Positions 10,101 to 17,938 of a stretch of DNA of 46,159 bases are shown here, one piece after another. The DNA comes from Mesorhizobium comanense (GTDB taxonomy: Bacteria > Pseudomonadota > Alphaproteobacteria > Rhizobiales > Rhizobiaceae). The DNA lies in the NCBI RefSeq assembly GCF_005503535.1, contig NZ_SCNN01000035.1:1-46159 (forward strand). The letters are read 5' to 3'. Within the stretch, counting starts at the first letter, position 1. Each line of letters starts with the position of its first letter. The notes under the pieces are model-generated. The model was not told the origin of the DNA. It made no database searches and saw nothing but the letters and a program-made list of their open reading frames with translations. The translations under genes were made by a program, and so were the position numbers.

Positions 10101-13100
10101 GAAAGGCTGCTGCTGGGGCTGGCAGGCGAGATGGACAAGAAACCGGGCGAGGCCGCCGAAGCCGTGTCGCTGCTTGGCGACCTCTATGCGTCGACCTTTC
10201 CCGGCGGCCTCGACCAGGATTACTGGGACCACTGGCAAGAGGCGCTGGGGCAGTTCGACAAGGCGGCCGGGCCCGGGCTGGCACGCTCGCGCCAGGACGC
10301 CGCCGCAAAACCCGTCACACTCTTGCCCGATGCCCGTTGGCTGGCAGGTTCCAACCTCTCCAATCCAGGCTACTGGGCCAGGTACGAACTGGCGGACTAC
10401 GTGCCGAAGCCTCTGCGCGAGGGGCTGCGCCTGCGCGCCATCCAGGCCATGAGCGACGGCCGCGTCATCGTCGCGACCTCGGCGGGACTGTTCATCCGCG
10501 AAAAGGGTTTCTGGCTGCGCTATCTCATCGACATGCGAGCCGGCAAGCTGGCGCAGGCACCGAATTCGGCGGATGCAACGGCCCTGTCCGACGTGCTGGC
10601 GATCGCCGAGCGTCCTGACGGCGGTCTGTGGCTGGGCACGGCCGATGGCCTTGTGCGGCTGTCGGCGGCCGGTCAGGTCGAAGCTTACTACAGTTCGGCG
10701 GCCGATGGGCTCGCGTCACGCCGTGTCACCCAGTTGGTGCCCTGGCGTAACGGCGTGCTCGCCGCCGGCGCCGACGGGCTCTCCTTCTTCGACGACGCGG
10801 GCGCGCATCCGGAAACGGCCGCCTCGCTTGGCGCCGATAAGGTGCTGGCCAGGCAGGAGCCGGCTTTCGTGGCGGCGATCTCGGCCGATGAAGTGATGGT
10901 CGGCGCCAATGGCGCCGTGCATCTGCTGACGCCGCATGAAAGCCCGCGCCGCATAGCCGACTTCGAGGGGCGCTCGGCCCATGTCTCGGCCGACGGGCAG
11001 GTCTATCTGGCCGGTTTGCGGGAGGTCTTCGAGGTGACGCGCGGCGCCGACGGCCGGCTCGGCGCGCTTCGCCCGCTGGGCGGGCGCCAGGACCTGCAGG
11101 TATCGCAGGCACTCTACGGGCTGGCCGAGGTCGACGTCGGAGACGGCGAAGCTCCGGCTCTCGCGATCCTCAGCGATCTCGGTATCGGCTTCTACCATCG
11201 CGGATATGTCGAGCACCTGACCCTGCCTTTGTCGCAAGGCCCGAAGGCGGCCCTGGCCATCTCGGCCGGCAAGGGCAATTTCTGGGTCATGTCCGATTCA
11301 GGGGCGCTCTATGCATTCCAGCAGGGCCAGGTGACGGTGGACAGCGACGGCCCGGTCCAGGGCATCGTCACCGACCCGGTCGGGCGTGTTACCTACATCG
11401 CCCGCCAGGGTTCCGTGGAAGCGATGCTGCATGACGGCCCGCCCGAGGCGCAATATCTGTTCGCCGCGCGCGTGCGCAAGATGGTGCCGGTGCCGAACGG
11501 GATCCTGTTCAACGACGGTTCCGACATCATGCGCTATCATACGGGCGACGCGCTGCCGGAGGTCCTGTTCTCGGCCCGCAACGACGTGGAGCATTACCGC
11601 ACGGCGGAAGGGCGCGGGGCCGCCAATGATGAGATCACCGGGCTTGCCGTCGGCCCGGATGGCGCCATCTGGGCGACAACGCGTACCTCCGTTTTCCGCC
11701 ATGCCAATGGCAAGACGACGGAATACTCCTACTTCCTCGATGCCGCGAAGTTCCCGATGCCGGCAAGCTGGATCGCCGGCGTCTATGCCACGGTCGACGG
11801 GCGCGTCTGGGTGATCGGCTCGGACGAGAGCCATATCGCCGTCGACGGAACCAACATGCGCGGCGGCATGGCCCAATGGAACGGCAACGGGTTCGACCTG
11901 GTTGGCGGGTCGGACGATCTCGAGGGCCGGCCGTGGTTCGTCACCAGCTACACGCCCGTGGCCGAAGGGCGCGCGATTGTCGGCACGACCGCCGGCATGG
12001 GCATGCACGAGGCCGGGACATTCTCCTATCTCGAGGCGATGAAGGACAGCTCCTACCTGGCGCTGCTGGCGGCGCATCCCAACCTGTTCCTTGGGGAACG
12101 CGGCGTGTTGATCGGCAAGGAGGTCTGGCTGTTTCCCACGGCCGCCGGCATTGTCGGCCTTCGCAATGGCGAGTGGTTTTATCCCGACCGCCTCAACCGG
12201 TTGCTGCCCGACCAGCGGCTGTCGCGCTACGGCTCGCGCATGGTGCATACGCTCGAAACGGACGCCAATGGACGCATTTACGCCGGCACCGATCGCGGCT
12301 TGATGGTGTTCGACACCGGGGGCGGCGACGCGGCCGATTTTCTCACTTCGAGCGGCATGCGCGAGCAGGCTTTCGAGCGCCAGGAGGAAGAGAGCCTGCG
12401 GCGCCAGCGCGAGATCTTCATCAAGGGGCTGGGCGCCGATGACCCTCGCGCCCGGCTGGCCAAGCGCTATCTGGAATTGGAGGATGAGCTGTCGAAGCTG
12501 GCGGTCGAGCAGCGTGTGCGCGGGGAAAGCGCGCTGACCGAGAAGCTGGCGGCGAAGCCGCCGGCAAGTGCTGGCCCGGACGACGGCCTGATCGCATCCC
12601 ATGAGAGCGCCGACAGGATCCGTGACCTGGTGGAGCAGCGGCAGAAACAGATGGCGCGGGTGCTGCTGCAGCTGGAGCGCGATTCCGAGGGCATGGCGCA
12701 GATGCTGCAGATGAAGCCACTGGACCTGGCCGCGCTGCAGAAGGAGATGCCGGCAGACAGCGTCATGGTGCAGTACATACCCACGGCGAAGAAGCTGTTC
12801 ATCCAGGTCGTTGGTCGTGACGAGCGCGATGTCCGCGAAGTCGATATCGACGCCGGCGGCCTGTTTGCGGAAGCGCGGCTGACGCGCGGCCGGTTGCAGG
12901 CCGTGGCTGCCGCATTGCGCCAAGGCAGAGGTGGGGTCTCGCTGGTCAAGGCCGAGCCTGGCCTGTTCGACGGTGCGACCACGGCGAAGGATCAGGACCG
13001 GCAGCTCTACGATGGCTTGAATCAGCTCTACAAGGAACTGGTGCTGCCGGTGGAGGACCTGCTGGGGGGCTACAAGCATGTCTACTTCGTGCCGTCCGGT

Positions 13101-13802
13101 CCGCTGGCGGAGGTTCCCTTCGCAAGCCTCGTCAGCCAGCGCGGCGACAAGAACCACTTCCTCGTCGAGGATCATGCCATCGGGCTGATGCCGTCGCTTT
13201 ATCTCGTCCATATCTACCTGACACACATCGCCTCGGCCTCGGATCAGATGCTGATCCTGGGCGACCCGGACGGCTCGTTGCCGGGCGCGCGCAAGGAGGC
13301 GGAAGAGATTCGCGATCGGGTGAAGATGCTGACGGAGCTGAGGCTGGGGGAGAAGGCCGACTACGGCACGTTCGCCGAACTCGGCCCGCGCTCCCGCGCG
13401 GTGCATCTGGCCACGCATGCGCTACTCGATCCGGTGCATCCGGAAGACAGCTACCTGTTGCTCTCGGACAACCGCAAGCTCAAGCTGATCGATATCCAGC
13501 TCATGAACTTTTCCGACACCGACCTTGTCTTCCTGTCGGCTTGCGAGACCGGCCTGGGTGGCCAGGGTGTCGAGTTCCAGACGCTGTCGCGAGCCTTCGC
13601 CCATGCCGGCGTGCCAACGGTAGCCGCGACGCTGTGGCAAGTGAATGATGCTGCCACGCAGGACCTCGCGTCGCGCTTCTATGACCACTATGACGACGAT
13701 GCGCTGGAAGCGATGGCGGCCGCGCAGCGTGAAATGATCAAGGAAGGCACGTACGCGCATCCGGCCGCCTGGGCCGGGTTCGAGATCATGGGCATGCCGT
13801 GA
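7185..13802 (+). CDS. Giant exported TPR / YD-repeat / beta-propeller / CHAT protease protein
   Basis: 2205 residues from ATG 7185, chosen because it creates a clean signal peptide (MWRLTGIVYL, hydrophobic core, AHAA). The frame is open back to 6999. Layout by sequence: about 25-780 helical TPR-like repeats; about 815-900 YD/RHS-like repeats (HYDPRGNL, GYDDRGQI, RYDKSGEI); about 1080-1715 a beta-propeller region with two-component-regulator/NHL-like blades (RPDGGLWLGTADGL, DANGRIYAGTDRGL); about 1725-1850 a charged coiled-coil stretch; about 1850-2205 a CHAT domain. The CHAT catalytic pair is visible: H2078 in HLATHA and C2120 in LSACETG. CHAT domains are caspase/separase-like cysteine proteases. 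Export puts this one in the periplasm or outside, unlike cytosolic TPR-CHAT proteases of CRISPR systems. No obvious substrate, gasdermin or partner gene is adjacent. Function unknown. Confidence 0.88.
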   Translation: MWRLTGIVYLVSLLLLGVVGAHAADAYDDARLLRWNSAFVAHDRHLDALITDVEADLRSARMHPYAPYVWARAMYADHRLADDWRKHVAPDLVAVLGGFPDQFLAEEASDEARQSRLANDFPTEGKVIWHARVLATWDTDDKVKSARLNLAALADPNEEFHALWDLLEDADDLRSTRQDAEKLLASRPNPDDLFGRVGRAFLVGDSALRTGRKLELADMWLAEHPHDAMALRFKAIQLDSLSRPEEALEAMRASLASFPYYPYRAQQLSNYAVKVLPEADVRSEVAALVRRTSVLEGGALADRVEQLMANAYRVAGDLGAARRILETALGRSPDAVGLNRAMASLEMDSGRVSEAERFATVVSASALPLKADLELSIRIAATRSEPARVAELVALFKQRFGKLTSNAYYESGRLNPDGSPEAIAFAREALAALPNSEWAHRYLISNLVDAGKSRDEQPLVDEWLQRFVIPADNAQRLYFNHLKAVEDHDAAVAGFRAMQDRWGIYDDYWTLLADEESGDPAKLVFWQGVRRAIPDKAFPIRNILEIYDGQRRFDDALQLIDMARGEMAGADAVERADLAYFRCYIVAQMDTPGDQSAVEIYRRARGDCEEAERLGRNHADTRYEIALLSNIHGDTANMVADWEATTRLSPDSDASRDLGFYNSLAKMSNRRVFAGLYDWYKRDPYDGARIADIAVRHAKWGGSRIFAKVLYERLKVVSPDTFRQHEYDYNQLNADFENASDNFVKQYGDRKSISASLRYVAWYDAARLAAQKRSPIVTLDLDTFTKTVTQPDGQRLVQSEDPVTGAVSYRASGNSWRRFHYDPRGNLVNVEVPNGGGVKIGYDDRGQISRIETDSKVLTLEYNDIGKPAVVTLEGVGRIDVRYDKSGEIEKLEPGGGSEVTVKVAGAMTTLLGMINDTGAGEYRDEKRDAEAAKLRDTLDELSDTPDDARLLPTVKAMVPYLEGADGDFDRIERLLLGLAGEMDKKPGEAAEAVSLLGDLYASTFPGGLDQDYWDHWQEALGQFDKAAGPGLARSRQDAAAKPVTLLPDARWLAGSNLSNPGYWARYELADYVPKPLREGLRLRAIQAMSDGRVIVATSAGLFIREKGFWLRYLIDMRAGKLAQAPNSADATALSDVLAIAERPDGGLWLGTADGLVRLSAAGQVEAYYSSAADGLASRRVTQLVPWRNGVLAAGADGLSFFDDAGAHPETAASLGADKVLARQEPAFVAAISADEVMVGANGAVHLLTPHESPRRIADFEGRSAHVSADGQVYLAGLREVFEVTRGADGRLGALRPLGGRQDLQVSQALYGLAEVDVGDGEAPALAILSDLGIGFYHRGYVEHLTLPLSQGPKAALAISAGKGNFWVMSDSGALYAFQQGQVTVDSDGPVQGIVTDPVGRVTYIARQGSVEAMLHDGPPEAQYLFAARVRKMVPVPNGILFNDGSDIMRYHTGDALPEVLFSARNDVEHYRTAEGRGAANDEITGLAVGPDGAIWATTRTSVFRHANGKTTEYSYFLDAAKFPMPASWIAGVYATVDGRVWVIGSDESHIAVDGTNMRGGMAQWNGNGFDLVGGSDDLEGRPWFVTSYTPVAEGRAIVGTTAGMGMHEAGTFSYLEAMKDSSYLALLAAHPNLFLGERGVLIGKEVWLFPTAAGIVGLRNGEWFYPDRLNRLLPDQRLSRYGSRMVHTLETDANGRIYAGTDRGLMVFDTGGGDAADFLTSSGMREQAFERQEEESLRRQREIFIKGLGADDPRARLAKRYLELEDELSKLAVEQRVRGESALTEKLAAKPPASAGPDDGLIASHESADRIRDLVEQRQKQMARVLLQLERDSEGMAQMLQMKPLDLAALQKEMPADSVMVQYIPTAKKLFIQVVGRDERDVREVDIDAGGLFAEARLTRGRLQAVAAALRQGRGGVSLVKAEPGLFDGATTAKDQDRQLYDGLNQLYKELVLPVEDLLGGYKHVYFVPSGPLAEVPFASLVSQRGDKNHFLVEDHAIGLMPSLYLVHIYLTHIASASDQMLILGDPDGSLPGARKEAEEIRDRVKMLTELRLGEKADYGTFAELGPRSRAVHLATHALLDPVHPEDSYLLLSDNRKLKLIDIQLMNFSDTDLVFLSACETGLGGQGVEFQTLSRAFAHAGVPTVAATLWQVNDAATQDLASRFYDHYDDDALEAMAAAQREMIKEGTYAHPAAWAGFEIMGMP

Positions 13803-13844
13803 CACGATCTGGAATGTCGCAAGCCTCGCGGACGGCGATACCGT

Positions 13845-15014
13845 CTATCCGGCAATCGCGGCGCGCAGGATGGTGCGCAGATTGTCGCGGTCGAGCCTGA
13901 TCGGGTTGCCGCCGGCGCAGGGGTCGCTCTCGCCCATGGCCGCGACGCGGTCCTCGTCGATGGCGGTGAGGCCGATGCCGGGCAGGGTGGCCGGGATGTT
14001 CAGCTGTTTGCGCAATTCGACGATCCAGTTCACGACCGCCGCGGAATCGTGGGTCGGAAGGTCGAGGAAGCGCGCCAGGAGGGCAAGCTTGTCCTCCAGC
14101 ACCGGGGCGTTGAACGTCAAGACATAGGGCATCAGCACGGCGTTGAGCAGGCCGTGATGGGTGTCGTGCAGGGCGCCGAGCGGGTGCGCCAGCGCATGGA
14201 TGGCGCCAAGGCCTTTCTGCAGGGCCACGCAGCCCATGCCGGACGCGATCAGCATCTGGGCGCGGGCCTCGATGTTGCTGCCATCCGCGACGGCGCGGGG
14301 CAGCCAGGTCTTGATCAACAGCAAGGCGTTGAGCGCGATGCCCTCGGCCATCGGGTGGAAGCTCGGCGCGCAATAGGCTTCGAGCGCGTGCGACAGCGCG
14401 TCCATGCCGGTGGCGGCGGTGATGTGCGCCGGCAGACCGATGGTCAGTTCCGGGTCCATCAGCACCACATCAGGCATCATGCGCGGATGGAAGACGATGA
14501 CCTTGCGCTTCTCGGCCTCGTTGGTGATGACCGAGGCGCGGCCGAGCTCGGAGCCGGTTCCCGCCGTCGTGGGAATGGCGATGACGGGAATGAGTCCGGA
14601 GGTGTCGGCGCGCTTCCAGTTGTCGCCGATATCCTCGAGATCCCACATGGCGATGGTCTGCGTCGCCATCAGCGCGATCGCCTTGGCGGCGTCGAGCGCG
14701 CTGCCGCCGCCGATGGCGACGACGAGGTCGTGGCCGCCCTGCTTGAGGAAGGTGACGCCCTCATCGACATTGCGGCCGGTCGGGTTCGGCTTGACGTTGT
14801 GGAAGAAGCCGGCTTCCAGCCCGCCGGCCTTCAGCACCTCCAGCGTGCGCTGCACCGGGAAAAGCGTCTTCAGGCCATCGTCGGTGACGACCAGCGGCCG
14901 CCTCGCGCCAAGCTCGCGCACGATATCGGCCAGTTCGGCGATGCGGCCATTGCCGAAGCGCACGGAGGTCGGGAAGCTCCAGTTGCTGGAGACGGCCGAA
15001 GTGAATGCGGTCAT
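13845..15014 (-). CDS. Iron-containing alcohol dehydrogenase
   Basis: 389 residues, normal length for group III metal-dependent alcohol dehydrogenases, which interconvert alcohols and aldehydes with NAD(P). Nucleotide-binding GGGSALDAAK lies at 102-111 and IPTTAGTGSE at 147-156. By comparison with FucO the iron ligands are D205, H209, H273 and H287, all present; H277 matches the mobile histidine near the metal. It is the last gene of the minus-strand transport operon, 53 bp after the second permease, so its likely job is to handle an alcohol or aldehyde intermediate of the imported amine compound. A diverged fragment of a related gene lies at 3065-3316. The gene ends 42 bp from the convergent CHAT-protein gene. 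Confidence 0.92.
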   Translation of the reverse strand: MTAFTSAVSSNWSFPTSVRFGNGRIAELADIVRELGARRPLVVTDDGLKTLFPVQRTLEVLKAGGLEAGFFHNVKPNPTGRNVDEGVTFLKQGGHDLVVAIGGGSALDAAKAIALMATQTIAMWDLEDIGDNWKRADTSGLIPVIAIPTTAGTGSELGRASVITNEAEKRKVIVFHPRMMPDVVLMDPELTIGLPAHITAATGMDALSHALEAYCAPSFHPMAEGIALNALLLIKTWLPRAVADGSNIEARAQMLIASGMGCVALQKGLGAIHALAHPLGALHDTHHGLLNAVLMPYVLTFNAPVLEDKLALLARFLDLPTHDSAAVVNWIVELRKQLNIPATLPGIGLTAIDEDRVAAMGESDPCAGGNPIRLDRDNLRTILRAAIAG

Positions 15015-15067
15015 GGGATCAATGCCTTGGACATGAGAGTTTCGGGATTCCTAGAAGTTCCGGGGGA

Positions 15068-15898
15068 TCAGGCTGTCGCCAGTTTCTGCCGTTTCAGTGC
15101 GCGGCGGCGCAGGAAATCGGCCAGGAACACCAGCACCAGGGCCGGGATGAAGTTGAGCGTGGCGAGCGCCGGATAGATCGGCGAGGAGCCGACGGCGATG
15201 CCGCTGTAGACGAAGATCGGCAGCGTGCGCGCCGTGCCCGCCAGCGAATAGGAGACGTAGAAATTGCCCCAGGACAGCAGGAAGGCGAAAGTGGCGGCCG
15301 ACAGGATGCCCGGCCACAGAAGCGGGAAGGTGATCTCGCGGAACACCTCCCAGCCGGAGGCGCCCGCATCGCGCGCGGCGTCCTCCAGTGTCTCGTCGAA
15401 GCCGTAGACCTGCACGGCCACGATCACCAGCGCAAAGGGGGTGATGTAGACGACATGACCGATGATGACCGTCGCCAGGCCGGTCGAGAAACCCAGCCAG
15501 TTGCCGAGCACCGAGAACCACAAGAGCATGACGACGCCCAGCAGCAGCTGGGGGAAGAGCAGCGGCAGGAAGCTGATCGCCCGGAAGGCGTTCTGCAGGC
15601 GGAAGCGGTAGCGAATCCAGGCCACCGCACCGGCCGAGCCGAGGACGGTGGCGAAGACCATGGAGATCGCGGCGACGATCGCCGAATTGGCGACCGCCGG
15701 CAGGAAATCGGGCTTGCGGAACAGCTCGCCATACCATTCCAGCGAGAAACCCTCGATCGGGAAGGTCAGCACGCGGCTGTCGGTGAAGGAGAACACCACC
15801 AGCGTGACGATGGGTACGTAGAAGAACAGGATGAGCAGTGCCATCGCGCCGACCAGCAGGATGTCGACGAAGCGGTCCTTCAGCCTTTCGGAGATCAT
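15068..15898 (-). CDS. ABC transporter permease, PotC/PotI type
   Basis: 276 residues with about six hydrophobic segments, the first at roughly 12-35. The EAA loop that contacts the ATPase is visible as EDAARDAGASGWEVFREITFPLLWPGI. It forms the membrane channel of a polyamine/opine/spermidine-type importer together with the preceding permease. The ATG at 15898 overlaps the stop of the upstream permease in an ATGA arrangement, so translation is coupled. A frame is open further upstream, but that part overlaps the neighbouring permease and is not used. Substrate is inferred from the operon, not from the permease itself. Confidence 0.9.
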   Translation of the reverse strand: MISERLKDRFVDILLVGAMALLILFFYVPIVTLVVFSFTDSRVLTFPIEGFSLEWYGELFRKPDFLPAVANSAIVAAISMVFATVLGSAGAVAWIRYRFRLQNAFRAISFLPLLFPQLLLGVVMLLWFSVLGNWLGFSTGLATVIIGHVVYITPFALVIVAVQVYGFDETLEDAARDAGASGWEVFREITFPLLWPGILSAATFAFLLSWGNFYVSYSLAGTARTLPIFVYSGIAVGSSPIYPALATLNFIPALVLVFLADFLRRRALKRQKLATA

Positions 15899-16764
15899 CG
15901 GGCTGCCCTCCTGCTGCCGCGCAACAGCACGGCTGCACTGAGCGCTAGCGACAGGGCGCCGATGACGATCAGCACCAGGGTGAGTGCTGCGCCGAGCGGC
16001 CAGTTGACCCGCGTCTCGAAGCTCTGGCGGATCAGCTCGGAGGCGAGCGGCGCCGTGCCGCCGCCCAGCACCTTGGGTTCGAGGAAGGCGCCAAGGCTGA
16101 GCACGAAGACCAGCACCGCGCCGCAATAGAGACCGGGGCGCGACAGCGGCAATGTCACCTCGAAGAAGGCGCGCAGCCGCGAGGCGCCGGAATCGTAGGC
16201 GGCAAGCACAAGATCGCGGTCGATGCGGGCCAGCGACAGGTAGATGGTGAAGAGGGGATAGACGACCAGCCCGTAGACCATGCCGATCATCGTGCCGGTG
16301 GGCGTGAACAGCAGGTTGAGTGCTTCGGGCCCAAGGCCCAGATGCGCCAGCAGCCAGTTGGCGACGCCGCTCTTGTCGAGCACCAGGATCCAGCCGAAGG
16401 TCTTCAGCACCGCATCGGTCAGGAAGGCGAAGATGATCAGGATCTGGATCTGCGCATTATAGGCCCGGAGCCGCGTCGCCAGCGCATAGGCGGCGGGAAA
16501 GGCGATGAGCACGCATATGACCACGCAGACCAGCGCCATGGCGACGGTGCGCGCCATGATCGTCCAGTAATGCGGCTTGGAGAACACCTCGGTCCAGATT
16601 TTCAGGTCCCAGGTCCAGGACAGCCGATAGAACTGCGTCGTCTGGAACGACAGCACCGCCGTCATGACCAGCGGGATGACGAAGAAGAGCAGCATGACGA
16701 TGGCGAGCGGCGCCACCGTCGCCACCAGTACCGGATCACGCCAGCTTTTGCTGTCGGTTCGCAC
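15895..16764 (-). CDS. ABC transporter permease, PotB/PotH type
   Basis: 289 residues. A long first hydrophobic segment (about 13-38) is followed by a periplasmic loop and about five more membrane segments. The EAA motif is recognisable as AAYDSGASRLRAFFEVTLPLSRPG. Partner of the following permease in a type I importer of the spermidine/putrescine family. It starts 3 bp after the ATPase gene ends and overlaps the next gene by 4 bp, so all these components are tightly coupled. Confidence 0.9.
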   Translation of the reverse strand: MRTDSKSWRDPVLVATVAPLAIVMLLFFVIPLVMTAVLSFQTTQFYRLSWTWDLKIWTEVFSKPHYWTIMARTVAMALVCVVICVLIAFPAAYALATRLRAYNAQIQILIIFAFLTDAVLKTFGWILVLDKSGVANWLLAHLGLGPEALNLLFTPTGTMIGMVYGLVVYPLFTIYLSLARIDRDLVLAAYDSGASRLRAFFEVTLPLSRPGLYCGAVLVFVLSLGAFLEPKVLGGGTAPLASELIRQSFETRVNWPLGAALTLVLIVIGALSLALSAAVLLRGSRRAAR

Positions 16765-16767
16765 GGC

Positions 16768-17862
16768 TTACTCCGAAAGCAGGAAGCTGCGGGCGGGATG
16801 GAAGCCGATGCGCACGCTGTCGGACACCTTGGCCGGCAGGTCGAGCGATCCGGCAAGGTCCATGACGACAGGCTTGTCGAGCCCGGGCACGCGCACGCGG
16901 TACTGCGTGGAGGAGCCCTTGATGAAATATTCCTCGACCGTGCCGGATAAAACCCATTCGCCGGGCTCGGCAGCGCCGGTGACGAAGCGGATGGTTTCGG
17001 GACGCACCAGCAGGGCTGTCTGGGTATCGCCCAGGAACGGCGAGACCTGGTCCTTCGCGATGATGGCGGCCTCCTGGCCGGCCAGTGGCGAGGCGACCTT
17101 CGCCTCGTCCTTGTCGCGTGTCACCGAGACCGGCAGGAAATTGGTTTCGCCGATGAAGCCGGCGACGAACATGTTGGCCGGCCGGTAGTAGATGTCGGAG
17201 GGCGTGCCGAGCTGCACCACTTCGCCGGCGCGCATCACGCAGATACGGTCGGCCAGCATCATGGCCTCCTCGAGGTCGTGGGTGACGAGGACGAAGCTGG
17301 TGCCGAGCTCGCGGTGCAGCTTCTTCAACTCGGCCTGCAGCGACTTCTTCAGCTTGGCGTCGAGCGCGCTCATCGGCTCGTCGAGCAGGAGCACGCTCGG
17401 TCGCGAGATCAGCGCGCGGGCCAGCGCCACGCGCTGCTGTTCGCCGCCGGAAAGCTGCGCCGGGTAGCGCGTCAGATATTCGCGCTTCAGGTGCATGAGA
17501 TCGAGCATCGCCGAGATGCGCTGGTCCATTTCGGCCCTGGCGACCTTCTGCAGCTTGAGCGGAAAGCCGATATTGTCGGACACCGTCTTGTGCGGGAACA
17601 GCGCCAGCTTCTGGAACACCATGCGCGTCGGCCGCTTTGCGGCCGGCACGCCCTGCATGTCCTGGCCCTGGATTTCCAGCGTTCCCGAGGTCTGATCCTC
17701 GAAGCCGGCGAGGATCTTCAGCAAGGTGGTCTTGCCGCAGCCCGAAGGGCCGACCAGCGCCACGAACTCGCCCGCGCCGATGTCGAGCGACACGCCGTGC
17801 AGGGCCCGCATGGAGCCATAGTCCTTGACGATGCCTGAAGCATTGATGATTGCGGTTGTCAA
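16768..17862 (-). CDS. ABC transporter ATP-binding protein, PotA type
   Basis: 364 residues from a TTG start at 17862. Walker A GPSGCGKTT, Q-loop FQKLALFPH, signature LSGGEQQRVALARAL, Walker B VLLLDEPMSALD and switch histidine THD are all intact. The C-terminal ~120 residues are a TOBE-like regulatory domain (LLVRPETIRF). It energises import by the two permeases. The open frame continues upstream to 18102, but this overlaps the binding-protein gene and is unlike the family. TTG is chosen because ABC-ATPase similarity begins right after it and a GGGCGG lies about 10 bases upstream; no ATG lies near. Confidence 0.9.
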   Translation of the reverse strand: MTTAIINASGIVKDYGSMRALHGVSLDIGAGEFVALVGPSGCGKTTLLKILAGFEDQTSGTLEIQGQDMQGVPAAKRPTRMVFQKLALFPHKTVSDNIGFPLKLQKVARAEMDQRISAMLDLMHLKREYLTRYPAQLSGGEQQRVALARALISRPSVLLLDEPMSALDAKLKKSLQAELKKLHRELGTSFVLVTHDLEEAMMLADRICVMRAGEVVQLGTPSDIYYRPANMFVAGFIGETNFLPVSVTRDKDEAKVASPLAGQEAAIIAKDQVSPFLGDTQTALLVRPETIRFVTGAAEPGEWVLSGTVEEYFIKGSSTQYRVRVPGLDKPVVMDLAGSLDLPAKVSDSVRIGFHPARSFLLSE

Positions 17863-17899
17863 AACTCGGCCGCCCTGAATGTGTGCGAGTGACAATTGA

Positions 17900-17923
17900 G
17901 CCCGCGCGCCGGAACGCGCGGGC
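17900..17923 (-). terminator. Strong hairpin between binding-protein and ATPase genes
   Basis: Perfect 9-bp GC stem (GCCCGCGCG / CGCGCGGGC) with a six-base loop, 15 bp after the binding-protein stop. It has no U-run, so it is more likely an attenuator or 3' stabiliser that lets the binding protein be made in excess over the membrane components, as is common for such operons. Confidence 0.6.
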
Positions 17924-17938
17924 CTCGAAGGCGAGGCG

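Noticed and set aside
11298..13418. Long minus-strand open frame opposite the CHAT protein gene
   Set aside because: No recognisable domain and skewed composition; the plus strand carries the intact CHAT catalytic residues.
7185..13802. CHAT protein as part of a CRISPR (Craspase) or gasdermin system
   Set aside because: No cas genes, CRISPR repeats or gasdermin-like gene in the window, and the protein has an export signal.
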